Origin: Paractinoplanes aksuensis
GTDB taxonomy: Bacteria > Actinomycetota > Actinomycetes > Mycobacteriales > Micromonosporaceae
Reading direction: 5' to 3'
Length of the DNA: 64,000 bases
Assembly: GCF_024137025.1 (NCBI RefSeq)
Contig: NZ_JAMYJR010000026.1
Coordinates: forward strand, 229,468-293,467
Shown here piece by piece: positions 51,631 through 59,992 of the stretch. Below the pieces are notes generated by a model. That model worked only from the letters and a program-made list of their open reading frames with translations, was not told where the DNA came from and did not search any database. The position numbers and the translations under genes are program-made. How positions within the stretch are numbered: position 1 is the stretch's first letter; every line of letters begins with the position of its first letter.

Positions 51631-52293
51631 GTGGCGGCAGAGAGACTGAGCAGGGCGACGGTGGCCGAGGCGGCCCTGCGTCTGGGCGATACCGAGGGCC
51701 TCGACGCGGTGACGATCCGTCGGCTGGCCCAGGCCCTCGGCGTCACCCCGATGGCGCTGTACTGGCATTTCAAGAACAAGGACGAGTTGCTGCGCGGCAT
51801 CCTCGACCACGCGCTGACCGACGTCCGGGCCGACCGCAGCGCCGCTGACCCATGGCAGAAACAGCTGCGGGCCATGGTCGAGGTGCTCGTCGACGTCTTC
51901 CGGCGTCACCCGGTGCTGCCGGCCCTGCTCCATTCGGTCGACAAGGACGAGGTCAGCAGCTTCACCCGGGCCACCGAGGACACGCTGGCCCTGCTCGCCC
52001 AGGCCGGCTTCGACGTTCGGGAGGGCTACTGGATCGGCAGCTATCTGCTGCACGGCGCCATCGGCCTGGTCGACGCGCAGCCCGAGGTGCCGGACGCGAT
52101 GCCGGCGGCCGAGGGGCGTGAGTGGCGGCGGCAGCGGCGGGTCGAACTCGAGTGCCTGCCCGCCGACACCTTCCCGATGATGGTGCAGTTCGGGGCCACC
52201 TACGCCGGCGAGCCCGATGTCGAGCGTTACTACACGTTCGGCATCGACCTGCTGATCAACGGGGTCGAGGCGTCGGTGCCGCCTACTTCGTGA
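51631..52293 (+). CDS. TetR-family regulator with C-terminal TetR_C domain
   Basis: 220 residues; GTG 51631 (VAAERLSRATVAEAALRLGD) chosen because the upstream ATG 51589 would lie inside the operator cluster. The N-terminal helix-turn-helix reads EGLDAVTIRRLAQALGVTPM, ALYWHFKNKDELLRGILDHA, typical of the tetracycline-repressor branch. The ligand domain contains QKQLRAMVEVLVDVFRRHPV and ends YYTFGIDLLINGVEAS. It probably represses the divergent drug pump and itself. Its 3' end overlaps the convergent secreted-protein gene. Confidence 0.94.
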   Translation: MAAERLSRATVAEAALRLGDTEGLDAVTIRRLAQALGVTPMALYWHFKNKDELLRGILDHALTDVRADRSAADPWQKQLRAMVEVLVDVFRRHPVLPALLHSVDKDEVSSFTRATEDTLALLAQAGFDVREGYWIGSYLLHGAIGLVDAQPEVPDAMPAAEGREWRRQRRVELECLPADTFPMMVQFGATYAGEPDVERYYTFGIDLLINGVEASVPPTS

Positions 52294-54196
52294 AGGTGAA
52301 GTACTTGTAGCCGCCGTACGTGCTGGTGTTCACCGTGTCGCCCGACTTGGCGTAGACGTACGACGCCCGTACGCGATATTTGAGCCCGACCGTGTGGGTG
52401 CCGGTCAGGTCGTTGTAGGCCTTGTTGCCGTACAGCCGGGAGTAGGTCGCGATCCACGGTCTCCACTGCTTGCCGTCGTGATACTGGATCTCGAGCAGTG
52501 CCGACCGGCCCGGGTAGGGCGACATGCTCGTGATGAACCGGGGATCCACTGTCGACCGCAGGAAGTGGTACGACACCGAGCCGATGTTGCCGGTGCCGTA
52601 GTGCCGGTCGAGTGCGACCGAGACGCTGACCTTGGTGGCGACCGTCGACCGGACGGTGCGGGCCGAGGTGAAGTTGTCGCCGCGGAAGATCGCCGACATC
52701 GTCGTGGTGCGGGTCAGCTTGAACGCCGCGGTCACCACGCCCTTGCTGTTCGCGGTGGCCTTGCGCACCAGGCGGTTCGGCTGGTCGGTGCCGTACGGGT
52801 CGGCCCAGATCTCGACCGTGCGGTTCGACGAGGTCGGGCCGAGCTTGGCGGTGAAGGTCACTGTCGACCCGGCGGCGAACGTGCTGCCGTTGCGGTCGAG
52901 GGTGAGCGTCGTCGCCTTGGTCGTGCCGACCTGGAACGACTTCGTGGCGCTGGTCGGCTTGTAGTCGGCGTTGCCGGCGAGGGCGACCGTGTAGGTGACC
53001 GTTCCGCTGCGGACCGGCTTGTCACTGATCGAGAAACTACCGTTCGCGGGTACGGTCGTCGGCCCGACCCGGCGGCTGCCGGTCGAATCCTTGCGGGTGA
53101 TCACCACGGGCAGACCGGCCGGAACCGGTGTTCCGAAGACGCCGGTGATCGTGGCCGTCTGGCCGAGGTCCACCTTGGCCGGCACGGTCAGCTGGACCGA
53201 GGTGGTCAGGACGGCCGGGTCGCCGAGGATCTGCAGCGTGTAGGTGCTGCCGCTGCGGGACACGCCGAACAGGCGCGGGCCGCCGGGCTGCCAGGCCAGG
53301 CCACCGGGCTGCAGTGTGCCGCCGCCCGGCAGGGAGAACTGCCGGGTGGGTGTGGCCGAGCCGGGCGCGAAGACCGAGACGGCCTTGGTCGCCGTGCTGC
53401 CGATGCCGACGGCCACGGTGCCGTCGGTCCGGACGGCCACGGCGGTGCCGTCGGCCCCGGCGGTGTAGTTCTGGATCGTGCTCAGGTCGGCCGGCTTCAC
53501 CGCGCGGGCCAGGCCGGCCGGGCCGGTCACGAGCAGACGGCTGCCGTCGGCGTTGGCGACCAGGTCCCGCGTACGGCCGAGGCTCTGGGACGCGCCGGTG
53601 GAGGGCGTCGCGGTCGAGACGTCGAAGACGCTGACGTCCGTGCCGGCGGCCGCGACGAGCGAGCTGCCGCCGGCGGCCAGCAAGGGAGCCTCGTCGAACG
53701 TCGTAGTGATGACATCCGGAGTCAGCTCGGGTTCCTCGTCGCCGCCCCGGGGGAGCTTGCCGATCCCGCCGTCGGCCTCGCCGAACCACAGCGCGCCCCG
53801 GGCCTCGGCCAGGGTGAACGGCCGCGCCGCGGGGTTCGGGCCGTAGGTCGCGATCTTCTGGCCGACCTCGTTGAACGCGACGATCGAATGGGCGCCGGGC
53901 ACCGCCGCGAAGACGTCGCCGTCCTTGGCCAGCAGCAGGCCGCTCACGCCGGGCAGGTCGGCGGTGGTGCTCTTGACCGCGCCCGCGTAGTCGGTCTTGT
54001 ACACCTTCCCGGCGGCCGGGTCGGTGATGTAGATCAGCCCGTTCGCGCCGTCGACCAGGATGTCGCCGAACGAGGAGATCGGCAGGTCGACCTTGAGGTC
54101 GACGGCCGAGGCCGGGCCGGGAACGCTCAGGGCGAACGCGGTCGATCCCGCGACGAGGGCGGCCGACAACGCTGCTCGCGTGATCCGATGAGGCAC
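52283..54196 (-). CDS. Secreted beta-propeller-like protein with Ig-like repeats
   Basis: 637 residues with a signal peptide (ALSAALVAGSTAFALSVPGP ... ASA cleavage). Residues about 35-320 show repeated WD/NHL-like blades (GDILVDGANGLIYITDPAAG; GVSGLLLAKDGDVFAAVPGA). Residues about 320-500 hold bacterial Ig-like domains (TVPAKVDLGQTATITGVFGT; LDRNGSTFAAGSTVTFTAKL). The C-terminal 130 residues are Tyr/Arg-rich beta (VALDRHYGTGNIGSVSYHFL; SPYPGRSALLEIQYHDGKQW). It is exported, with no anchor, probably for surface or matrix binding. No catalytic motif seen. Confidence 0.88.
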   Translation of the reverse strand: MPHRITRAALSAALVAGSTAFALSVPGPASAVDLKVDLPISSFGDILVDGANGLIYITDPAAGKVYKTDYAGAVKSTTADLPGVSGLLLAKDGDVFAAVPGAHSIVAFNEVGQKIATYGPNPAARPFTLAEARGALWFGEADGGIGKLPRGGDEEPELTPDVITTTFDEAPLLAAGGSSLVAAAGTDVSVFDVSTATPSTGASQSLGRTRDLVANADGSRLLVTGPAGLARAVKPADLSTIQNYTAGADGTAVAVRTDGTVAVGIGSTATKAVSVFAPGSATPTRQFSLPGGGTLQPGGLAWQPGGPRLFGVSRSGSTYTLQILGDPAVLTTSVQLTVPAKVDLGQTATITGVFGTPVPAGLPVVITRKDSTGSRRVGPTTVPANGSFSISDKPVRSGTVTYTVALAGNADYKPTSATKSFQVGTTKATTLTLDRNGSTFAAGSTVTFTAKLGPTSSNRTVEIWADPYGTDQPNRLVRKATANSKGVVTAAFKLTRTTTMSAIFRGDNFTSARTVRSTVATKVSVSVALDRHYGTGNIGSVSYHFLRSTVDPRFITSMSPYPGRSALLEIQYHDGKQWRPWIATYSRLYGNKAYNDLTGTHTVGLKYRVRASYVYAKSGDTVNTSTYGGYKYFTFTK

Positions 54197-54215
54197 TCGG
54201 GGATCGTACGGGGGT

Positions 54216-54260
54216 GGGTGGCGGGCTTCGATCGGCCGAACGGATCGACGCCCGCCACCC
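54216..54260 (-). terminator. Hairpin terminator downstream of hsp20
   Basis: A perfect 11-bp stem (GGGTGGCGGGC with GCCCGCCACCC) encloses a 23-base loop that itself contains an inverted GATCGGCCGAACGGATC-like core. It begins 10 bp past the Hsp20 stop and precedes the next minus-strand gene, so it separates the two transcripts. Confidence 0.7.
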
Positions 54261-54269
54261 TTTGACCTG

Positions 54270-54725
54270 TTACTTGTTCGCGGTCTCGCCCTCGAGCACG
54301 CGGTCGCCGCCGGCGTCGGCCGTAGTGATGGCGATGCGCCGCGGCTTGGCCGCCTCGGCGACCGGGATGGTCAGCGTGAGCACACCGTCCTGCCAGGTCG
54401 CGGTGATGCGGTCGAGGTCGAGGCCGTCGCCCAGGGTCAGCCGCCGCTCGAAGGAGCCGGTGGCCCGTTCACGGCGCAGCCACTGCACTTCGGCGTCGGT
54501 GCGCGGCGACCGCTCGGCCCGGATCGTCAGCACGCGCCCGTCGACGCCCACGTCGACCGAGCCGGGGTCGATGCCCGCGAGGTCGCAGTGCAGCACGAAG
54601 TGGTCGCCGGAGCGGTAGAGGTCGATCGGCATCGCGATCGGGGCGACACCGCCGCCGCTGGACGCGCCGAGCATCTGGCCCGCCAGCCGGTCGAACTCAC
54701 GGAACGGATCGAAAGTCAGCACCAC
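54270..54725 (-). CDS. Hsp20/alpha-crystallin small heat-shock protein
   Basis: 151 residues; GTG 54725 chosen because AGGAGG lies eight bases upstream of it and abuts the earlier GTG 54734. Alpha-crystallin domain at about residues 35-135: PIDLYRSGDHFVLHCDLAGI, VDVGVDGRVLTIRAERSPRT, LRRERATGSFERRLTLGDGL, ATWQDGVLTLTIPVAEAAKP. It forms oligomers that hold unfolding proteins during heat stress. A CIRCE-like inverted repeat lies 139 bp upstream of the start, and a terminator hairpin follows. Confidence 0.95.
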   Translation of the reverse strand: MVLTFDPFREFDRLAGQMLGASSGGGVAPIAMPIDLYRSGDHFVLHCDLAGIDPGSVDVGVDGRVLTIRAERSPRTDAEVQWLRRERATGSFERRLTLGDGLDLDRITATWQDGVLTLTIPVAEAAKPRRIAITTADAGGDRVLEGETANK

Positions 54726-54863
54726 GGGATCCACCTCCTGCAGACGGCCCGCCGGCCTTTCCGGCGGGGCACGTGGCGCTCGGCTCAGATCAATGCGCCG
54801 AGGTCGTGCGGCTCGTCTCGCGGTATCTCATCACCGCGGTGAGCAGCAGCGACAAGTAATTTT

Positions 54864-54889
54864 TTAGCACTCGACGGCGAGAGTGCCAA
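54864..54889. promoter_or_regulatory. CIRCE-like inverted repeat (HrcA-type operator)
   Basis: TTAGCACTC, 8 bases, GAGTGCCAA. CIRCE is TTAGCACTC-N9-GAGTGCTAA, so both arms match closely (one change) but the spacer is one base short. It stands in the gap between divergent hsp20 and the MFS gene and may serve either. Confidence 0.75.
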
Positions 54890-54935
54890 GTCCTTCCGGC
54901 GAAATTTTGTCGGACCCGATCGGTAGCGTCGGGGC

Positions 54936-56114
54936 ATGAGTCGTACGCGGGCCTGGGTCGCTCTGGCGGCGTTGTCGCTCGGCGCCTTCCTCTACGTCAC
55001 GGTCGAGACGCTGCCGATCGGTCTGCTCGCCGCGATGGCGGCCGACCTGGGGGTCAGCGAGTCCTCGATCGGTCTGCTGGTGACGGCGTACGCGCTGGTC
55101 GTCGTGGTCGTCACGGTCCCGCTGACCCGGCTCACCGCGGCCTGGCCCCGCCGCCGCCTGCTGGCCGTGCTGCTGGCCGTCTTCGCGGTCGCCACCGCGC
55201 TGTCGGCCCTGGCCGCCAACTATCCGTCGTTGCTGGCGACGCGGGTCGCCGTCGCTGTCAGCCAGTCCGTCTTCTGGGCCGTGGTCACTCCGGCCGCGGC
55301 CGGTCTGTTCCCGCGCCACCTACGCGGCCGCGCTCTCTCCATGGTGTACGCGGGCAGTTCGACCGCGCCGCTGGTCGGGGTGCCGCTGGGCACGTGGCTG
55401 GGCCAACAGGCCGGGTGGCGCCTGCCGTTCCTGGCCCTGGGCGGGCTGGGGGTGATCGTCCTGGTGGTCGTGCTGACGCTGCTCCCCGAGACCCCGCGCG
55501 GCACCGGCGACGCCGACCACGGGCTGTTCCCCGACGCCGGTCGCTACCGCATGCTGGTCGTGGCCAGCGCCGTCACCGTGGCCGGGGCCTTCGTCGCCTT
55601 CACCTACATCGACCCCTTCCTGACCCGGGTGAGCGGCTTCGACCCCTCGGCGCTGGGGCCGGTCCTGCTCCTGCGCGGCGTCGCCGGCCTGCTCGGCGTG
55701 GTGGTCGCGGGTCTCGTGGTGACCCGGTGGGGCTGGCCGAGCTGGCTGGCCGCGACCGTCGTGCAGACGCTGGCGCTGGCCGCCCTGTTCACCTTCGGCG
55801 CCAACCGGTGGGCCGCGGTCGCCGCGACCGCCCTGGCCGGCTTCGCCCTCTCGGGCGCGGCCTCGGTGCTGGGCACCCGGGTTCTCGAGGTCGCGCCGGG
55901 CACGACCGACATGGCCTCGGCCGGCACGTCCACGGCCTTCAACGTCGGCATCACCGCGGGCGCCCTGCTGGGCAGCGCGCTGCTGACCACCTCGGGCCCA
56001 CGGGCGCCCGCGCTGGCCGGGGCCGCCCTGTCCGCCCTGGCCTTCCTGGTCGTGCTGGCCGAGCCGCGGTTCGCCACCGCCCGCCGCCGCCAACCGGTGA
56101 CGGCCGGGGGCTGA
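54936..56114 (+). CDS. MFS transporter, sugar-efflux/AraJ-type (12 helices)
   Basis: 392 residues starting MSRTRAWVALAALSLGAFLY. Twelve helices; the first block shows VETLPIGLLAAMAADLGVSE and LVTAYALVVVVVTVPLTRLT, typical of the YdhP/AraJ/CmlA group (DHA1-like). It exports small molecules such as drugs or sugars. The CIRCE-like element 47 bp upstream raises the possibility of heat-shock control. The alcohol dehydrogenase gene follows after 51 bp. Confidence 0.93.
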   Translation: MSRTRAWVALAALSLGAFLYVTVETLPIGLLAAMAADLGVSESSIGLLVTAYALVVVVVTVPLTRLTAAWPRRRLLAVLLAVFAVATALSALAANYPSLLATRVAVAVSQSVFWAVVTPAAAGLFPRHLRGRALSMVYAGSSTAPLVGVPLGTWLGQQAGWRLPFLALGGLGVIVLVVVLTLLPETPRGTGDADHGLFPDAGRYRMLVVASAVTVAGAFVAFTYIDPFLTRVSGFDPSALGPVLLLRGVAGLLGVVVAGLVVTRWGWPSWLAATVVQTLALAALFTFGANRWAAVAATALAGFALSGAASVLGTRVLEVAPGTTDMASAGTSTAFNVGITAGALLGSALLTTSGPRAPALAGAALSALAFLVVLAEPRFATARRRQPVTAGG

Positions 56115-56165
56115 GTGTCAGCGGCATCACGGTCGCGGGCCGGGCCGGCGCGGCAGACTGTGGGC

Positions 56166-57170
56166 ATGCGCGCATTCCTGATCACCGGGCCCGGGCGGTC
56201 CGAGGTCGTCGACGTCGAACCGCCGGTGGCCGGGGACGGCGAGGTGGTCGTGGATGTGGAACGGGCCGGCGTGTGCGGCACCGACATGGAGTTCTTCAGC
56301 GGCGAGATGGCCTATCTGGCCAGTGGCGACGCGGCGTACCCGGTGCGCATCGGCCACGAGTGGAGCGGCACGGTCTCGGCCCTCGGGGCCGGGGTCGACC
56401 TGTCCTGGCTGGGCCGGCGGGTCACCGGCGACACCATGCTGGGCTGTGGCAAGTGCGCGCGCTGCACCAACGGGCGGCAGCACCTGTGCGCCGACCGCTA
56501 CGAGATCGGCATCCGGCACGGCTGGCCCGGTGCGCTGGCCGAACAGCTGCCGGTGCCCGCGCGGGCCCTGTTCGCCCTGCCCGACGTGGTCGACGCCACG
56601 CTGGGGGCGCTGGTCGAGCCGGGCGGCAACGCGTTGCGCGCGGTCCAGGCGGCCCGGCCCGAGCCGGGCAAGAAGGTGCTGGTGCTGGGGCCGGGCACGA
56701 TCGGCCTGCTGGCCGCCATGTTCGCCCGGGCCGGCGGGGCCGAGGTGCACCTGCTGGGCGCGACCGCCGAGTCGCTTGCCTTCGCCCGCTCACTCGGCTT
56801 CGACCATGCCTGGACCCGCGACGATCTGTCGCACGTGCCCTACGACGCGATCATCGACGCGACCAATGCCGTGTCGCTGCCGGCGTTCGCGCTCGACCGC
56901 GTCGAGCCCGGCGGGCGGGTCGTGTTCATCGGGCTCGCGCCCGAACCGTCCCTGGTGGACACTCGACAGGCGGTGCTCAAGGACGTCACCCTGACCGGCG
57001 TTCTCAGCGCCTCGGGCGGCCTCGGTGCGACCATCGAGGCGTACGCGTCCGGGGCGGTCGACCCGAGGCCGCTGGTCGCCGAGACGGTCGGGCTCGACCA
57101 GGCGGCCGAGGTCCTGGCCGGTCGGCGCCGCGGATCGGCACCGAAAATTCACATCGACCCTCGAGGGTGA
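56166..57170 (+). CDS. Zinc-dependent alcohol dehydrogenase-family protein (MDR)
   Basis: 334 residues from ATG 56166 (MRAFLITGPGRSEVVDVEPP). Catalytic zinc ligands are in VCGTDMEFFSG (Cys) and GHEWSG (His, Glu); the structural zinc cysteines in CGKCARCTNGRQHLC are all present. The Rossmann motif is VLGPGTIGLLAAMFARAG. It probably oxidises a polyol or sugar alcohol with NAD(P). It is followed 4 bp later by a flavin reductase gene, so the two are co-expressed. Confidence 0.94.
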   Translation: MRAFLITGPGRSEVVDVEPPVAGDGEVVVDVERAGVCGTDMEFFSGEMAYLASGDAAYPVRIGHEWSGTVSALGAGVDLSWLGRRVTGDTMLGCGKCARCTNGRQHLCADRYEIGIRHGWPGALAEQLPVPARALFALPDVVDATLGALVEPGGNALRAVQAARPEPGKKVLVLGPGTIGLLAAMFARAGGAEVHLLGATAESLAFARSLGFDHAWTRDDLSHVPYDAIIDATNAVSLPAFALDRVEPGGRVVFIGLAPEPSLVDTRQAVLKDVTLTGVLSASGGLGATIEAYASGAVDPRPLVAETVGLDQAAEVLAGRRRGSAPKIHIDPRG

Positions 57171-57174
57171 GGCT

Positions 57175-58368
57175 ATGAGCTACGTGGTGGTGGGCGGCGG
57201 GCTGGCGGCCGCCAAAGCGGTGGAGGCCCTGCGCGACGAGGGCTACCAGGGCCCGGTCACGCTGATCGGGGCCGAGACCGACCGGCCGTACGAGCGTCCG
57301 CCGCTCTCCAAGGGCCTGTTGCTGGGCACCGACGAGCCCGACAGCCCGTTCGTGCACTCGCTCGCCTGGTACGACGAGCACCACGTCGACCTGCGGCTGG
57401 GCGCCACCGTGACCGCCGTCGACCGGTCGGCCCGGGTCGTGCGGCTGGCCGGCGGCGACGAGATCGCGTACGAGCGCCTGCTGCTCGCGACCGGGTCGAG
57501 CCCGCGTCCGCTCCCCGTGCCCGGCGGTGAGCGGGCGCTGCTGCTGCGGACGCTGGCCGATTCGCACCGGATCTCCGAGGCCGTCACCCCGGCCACCCGC
57601 CTCGTGGTCGTCGGCGCCGGCTGGATCGGCCTAGAGGTGGCCGCGGCCATGCGCAGCCGCGGCGCCCAGGTGACCGTGGTCGGCGCGACCGCCCTGCCCC
57701 TGCAAAAGGTGCTGGGCGACGAGATGGCCTCGGTCTTCGCCGACCTGCACCGGGCCCACGGCACCGAGTTGCGGCTGGGCACCCACGTCACCGAGGTCAC
57801 CGCGACCGAGGTCGTGCTGGCCGACGGCACCCGGCTGCCGGCCGACGTGGTAGTCGCGGGCATCGGCGTGACCCCGAACGTCGGGCTGGCCACCGAGGCC
57901 GGCCTGACCGTCGACAACGGCGTGCTCGTCTCGTCGAGCCTGGCCAGCAGCGACCCCGACATCTTCGCCGCGGGCGACATCGCCAACATCGAGCACGCCT
58001 TCCTCGGCCACCGGGTGCGGGTCGAGCACTGGGACGTCGCCATCCACACCGGTCAGGCCGCGGCCCGGGCGATGCTGGGGCGCGAGGTGGCGTACGACCG
58101 CTTGCCGTACTTCTTCACCGACCAGTACGACCTCGGCATGGAATACACCGGCTCGGCCCCGCTCGACGCCGAGGTGCTGGTCCGCGGGGATGTCGGTGCC
58201 CGCGAATTCATCGCGTTCTGGCTGGTCGACGGCCGGGTGGTGGCCGGCATGAACGTCAACATCTGGGACGTGGCCGACCGGATCGGCGACCTCATCCGCT
58301 CGCGGGCGGTGATCGACCGCAAGCGCCTGACCGACCCGGCAGTGGAGCTAGGGTCCGTGCTCGGCTGA
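57175..58368 (+). CDS. FAD-dependent pyridine-nucleotide-disulfide oxidoreductase (ferredoxin reductase type)
   Basis: 397 residues from ATG 57175. FAD-binding GxGxxG-type YVVVGGGLAAAKAVEALR, RPPLSKGLLLG, NAD-binding VVVGAGWIGLEVAAAM, GIGVTPN, and DIFAAGDIAN are the ferredoxin/rubredoxin reductase pattern (BphA4-like). A C-terminal domain follows with FFTDQYDLGMEYTG. It moves electrons from NAD(P)H to a small carrier, commonly for a P450 or dioxygenase; none is encoded next to it. It starts 4 bp after the alcohol dehydrogenase stop. Confidence 0.95.
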   Translation: MSYVVVGGGLAAAKAVEALRDEGYQGPVTLIGAETDRPYERPPLSKGLLLGTDEPDSPFVHSLAWYDEHHVDLRLGATVTAVDRSARVVRLAGGDEIAYERLLLATGSSPRPLPVPGGERALLLRTLADSHRISEAVTPATRLVVVGAGWIGLEVAAAMRSRGAQVTVVGATALPLQKVLGDEMASVFADLHRAHGTELRLGTHVTEVTATEVVLADGTRLPADVVVAGIGVTPNVGLATEAGLTVDNGVLVSSSLASSDPDIFAAGDIANIEHAFLGHRVRVEHWDVAIHTGQAAARAMLGREVAYDRLPYFFTDQYDLGMEYTGSAPLDAEVLVRGDVGAREFIAFWLVDGRVVAGMNVNIWDVADRIGDLIRSRAVIDRKRLTDPAVELGSVLG

Positions 58369-58507
58369 TCCTCTTGGCCGGTCTGTGCGTGATCTTTGGC
58401 CACTTCGCGCAGGTCGGAGGCGTGATCGCACACGCTGTCCGTCGGGTCCGGGGTCAGTCGTCGACGCTGGCCGGGAAATCCCACGGACCGACTGCGGGGG
58501 GCGAGCG

Positions 58508-59188
58508 GTGTCGACCGACTGGTGGCCGGCCGAAGTGGTGCAGCACGATCGCCGCAGCCCTGACATCGCGGTGTTCCGCTGCCGGACGCTGCGGCCGCTG
58601 CCGTTCCGGGCCGGCCAGCACGTGCCGATCGAGTGCCCGTACCTGCCGTGGCGGTCGGCCGCGTACTCGATGGCCAACGCGCCTCGGCTCGACCGGGTGC
58701 TCGAGTTCCACGTCCGCGCCCCGGACCGGGCCGACGGGGTGTCGGCGGCGCTGGTCCATCGGCTCAAGCCCGGCGACACGCTGCGGCTGGGCGCACCGCG
58801 CGGGTCGCTCACTCTCGACCCGTACTCCCGACGGGACCTGGTCTTCGTCCCGGCCGGAACCGGGCTGGCTCCGGCCAAGGCGCTGATCGAGGAGTTGTCG
58901 CGCTTCAACCGGACCCGCTGGATCCACCTCTTCCGGGGCGAGCCCGACGACCCCAGCTTCTACGATCGCCGGGCGCTCGACCTGCTGGCCGAGCGCCATC
59001 CGTGGCTGACCATCACCCGGGCCCGGGCCGGGCTGGCCGACCTGGTGGCCGCCCACGGACCGTGGCCCGACCACGACTTCTACGTCAGCGGCCCGCCCGC
59101 GGCGGTGGCCGCCATCGTCCATCGGCTGGAGTCCTGCCGAGTGCCGCCCACCCGGATCCGCTACGACGACGTGGCTCTCAAAATCTGA
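58508..59188 (+). CDS. FAD/NAD(P)-binding oxidoreductase (flavohaemoglobin-reductase type)
   Basis: 226 residues from GTG 58508 (VSTDWWPAEVVQHDRRSPDI). Ferredoxin-NADP-reductase fold: RSAAYSMAN (RxYSxxN, FAD), FVPAGTGLAPAKALIEEL (NAD pyrophosphate) and FYVSGPPAAVAAIVHRLE (nicotinamide side). It lacks a globin or 2Fe-2S domain, so the partner carrier is separate; it may reduce a globin encoded elsewhere. It lies 139 bp after the previous gene; that gap contains no gene. Its end overlaps the convergent transglycosylase gene by 11 bases. Confidence 0.92.
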   Translation: MSTDWWPAEVVQHDRRSPDIAVFRCRTLRPLPFRAGQHVPIECPYLPWRSAAYSMANAPRLDRVLEFHVRAPDRADGVSAALVHRLKPGDTLRLGAPRGSLTLDPYSRRDLVFVPAGTGLAPAKALIEELSRFNRTRWIHLFRGEPDDPSFYDRRALDLLAERHPWLTITRARAGLADLVAAHGPWPDHDFYVSGPPAAVAAIVHRLESCRVPPTRIRYDDVALKI

Positions 59189-59702
59189 GCCGCTGGCCCG
59201 GATAGATCCGGTGCGGGCTCGACAACACGCCGCTGTTCAGGCGGTACAGCGTCCGCCAGCCCCCGGCGACGTCGGTCCGGTCGGCGATCGACCCGAGGGT
59301 GTCACCAGCCCGTACGACATACGAGCGCCCGGCGGAATCGGCCGTCTGCGCGGTGACCGTGGCGGGTGGCGGTGGTGCCGGCGTGCTCGAACGGCCCTTG
59401 CGCCCGCAGGTCGGCCAGGCGCCGATGCCCTGCCCGTCGAGCACCCGCTCGGCGATCTGGATCTGTTCGGCCCGGGTGGCCTGGTCGGCGGTCGCGGCGA
59501 ACCGGGATCCGCCGTACGCCCGCCAGGTGCTGCGGCTGAACTGCAGGCCGCCGTAGTAGCCGTTGCCGGTGTTGATGCTCCAATTGCCGCGCGATTCGCA
59601 GTGGGCGACGGCGTCCCAGTTGACGTCGGCCCGGGCCGCGGTCGCGGGCGCCGCCAGCACGGCGCCGGTCACCAGGGCAACGAAGGTGTGGATTTGTGGC
59701 AT
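59178..59702 (-). CDS. Resuscitation-promoting-factor-like transglycosylase with LysM
   Basis: 174 residues. Signal peptide (VALVTGAVLAAPATAARA), then an Rpf/transglycosylase domain with the catalytic Glu in WDAVAHCESRGNWSINTG, YYGGLQFSRSTWRAYGG, and CGRKGR. A Pro-rich linker leads to a C-terminal LysM (SYVVRAGDTLGSIADRTDVA ... PGQRLRF). It cuts peptidoglycan outside the cell and promotes growth resumption or wall remodelling. The c-di-AMP riboswitch directly upstream, as at rpfA genes in Streptomyces, should shut it off when c-di-AMP is high. Confidence 0.95.
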   Translation of the reverse strand: MPQIHTFVALVTGAVLAAPATAARADVNWDAVAHCESRGNWSINTGNGYYGGLQFSRSTWRAYGGSRFAATADQATRAEQIQIAERVLDGQGIGAWPTCGRKGRSSTPAPPPPATVTAQTADSAGRSYVVRAGDTLGSIADRTDVAGGWRTLYRLNSGVLSSPHRIYPGQRLRF

Positions 59703-59711
59703 GACAGAAGA

Positions 59712-59885
59712 CCCTCCACGCCTACGAGGTCAGCTGTCGGGTTCGGGCTGAGGTGCCCGGCCGCGCGAAAAGGCGGCTTCACCCCGAGGCGCGCGTACGC
59801 GCCGAGGAACGTGGGTCCCCCGCTCCATGCCGTGAGTGGTGAGTCCGACGGGCGGCGGCAGGACTCGGCGTTCCGCCCGTGGGGC
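59712..59885 (-). promoter_or_regulatory. c-di-AMP riboswitch (ydaO-yuaA class)
   Basis: On the minus strand the leader carries the class landmarks in order: CGCCGAGTCCTGCCGCC, GGGGGACCCACG, CGGGGTGAAGCC, CAGCCCGAACCCG, ACAGCTGACCTCGTAGGCG. It ends about 10 bases before the ATG of the Rpf-like gene. In this class ligand binding stops expression of the downstream wall-hydrolase gene. Ends are approximate. Confidence 0.93.
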
Positions 59886-59992
59886 CGGCGGCACATCAGT
59901 GCAGGTCACCCGGCCAGATGGGTACGGTTGCAAACGGTTCGAGACTAAACCGGCCGAGCGGTTTCCGGAGCGCTGATGGAGAATCCACCATC

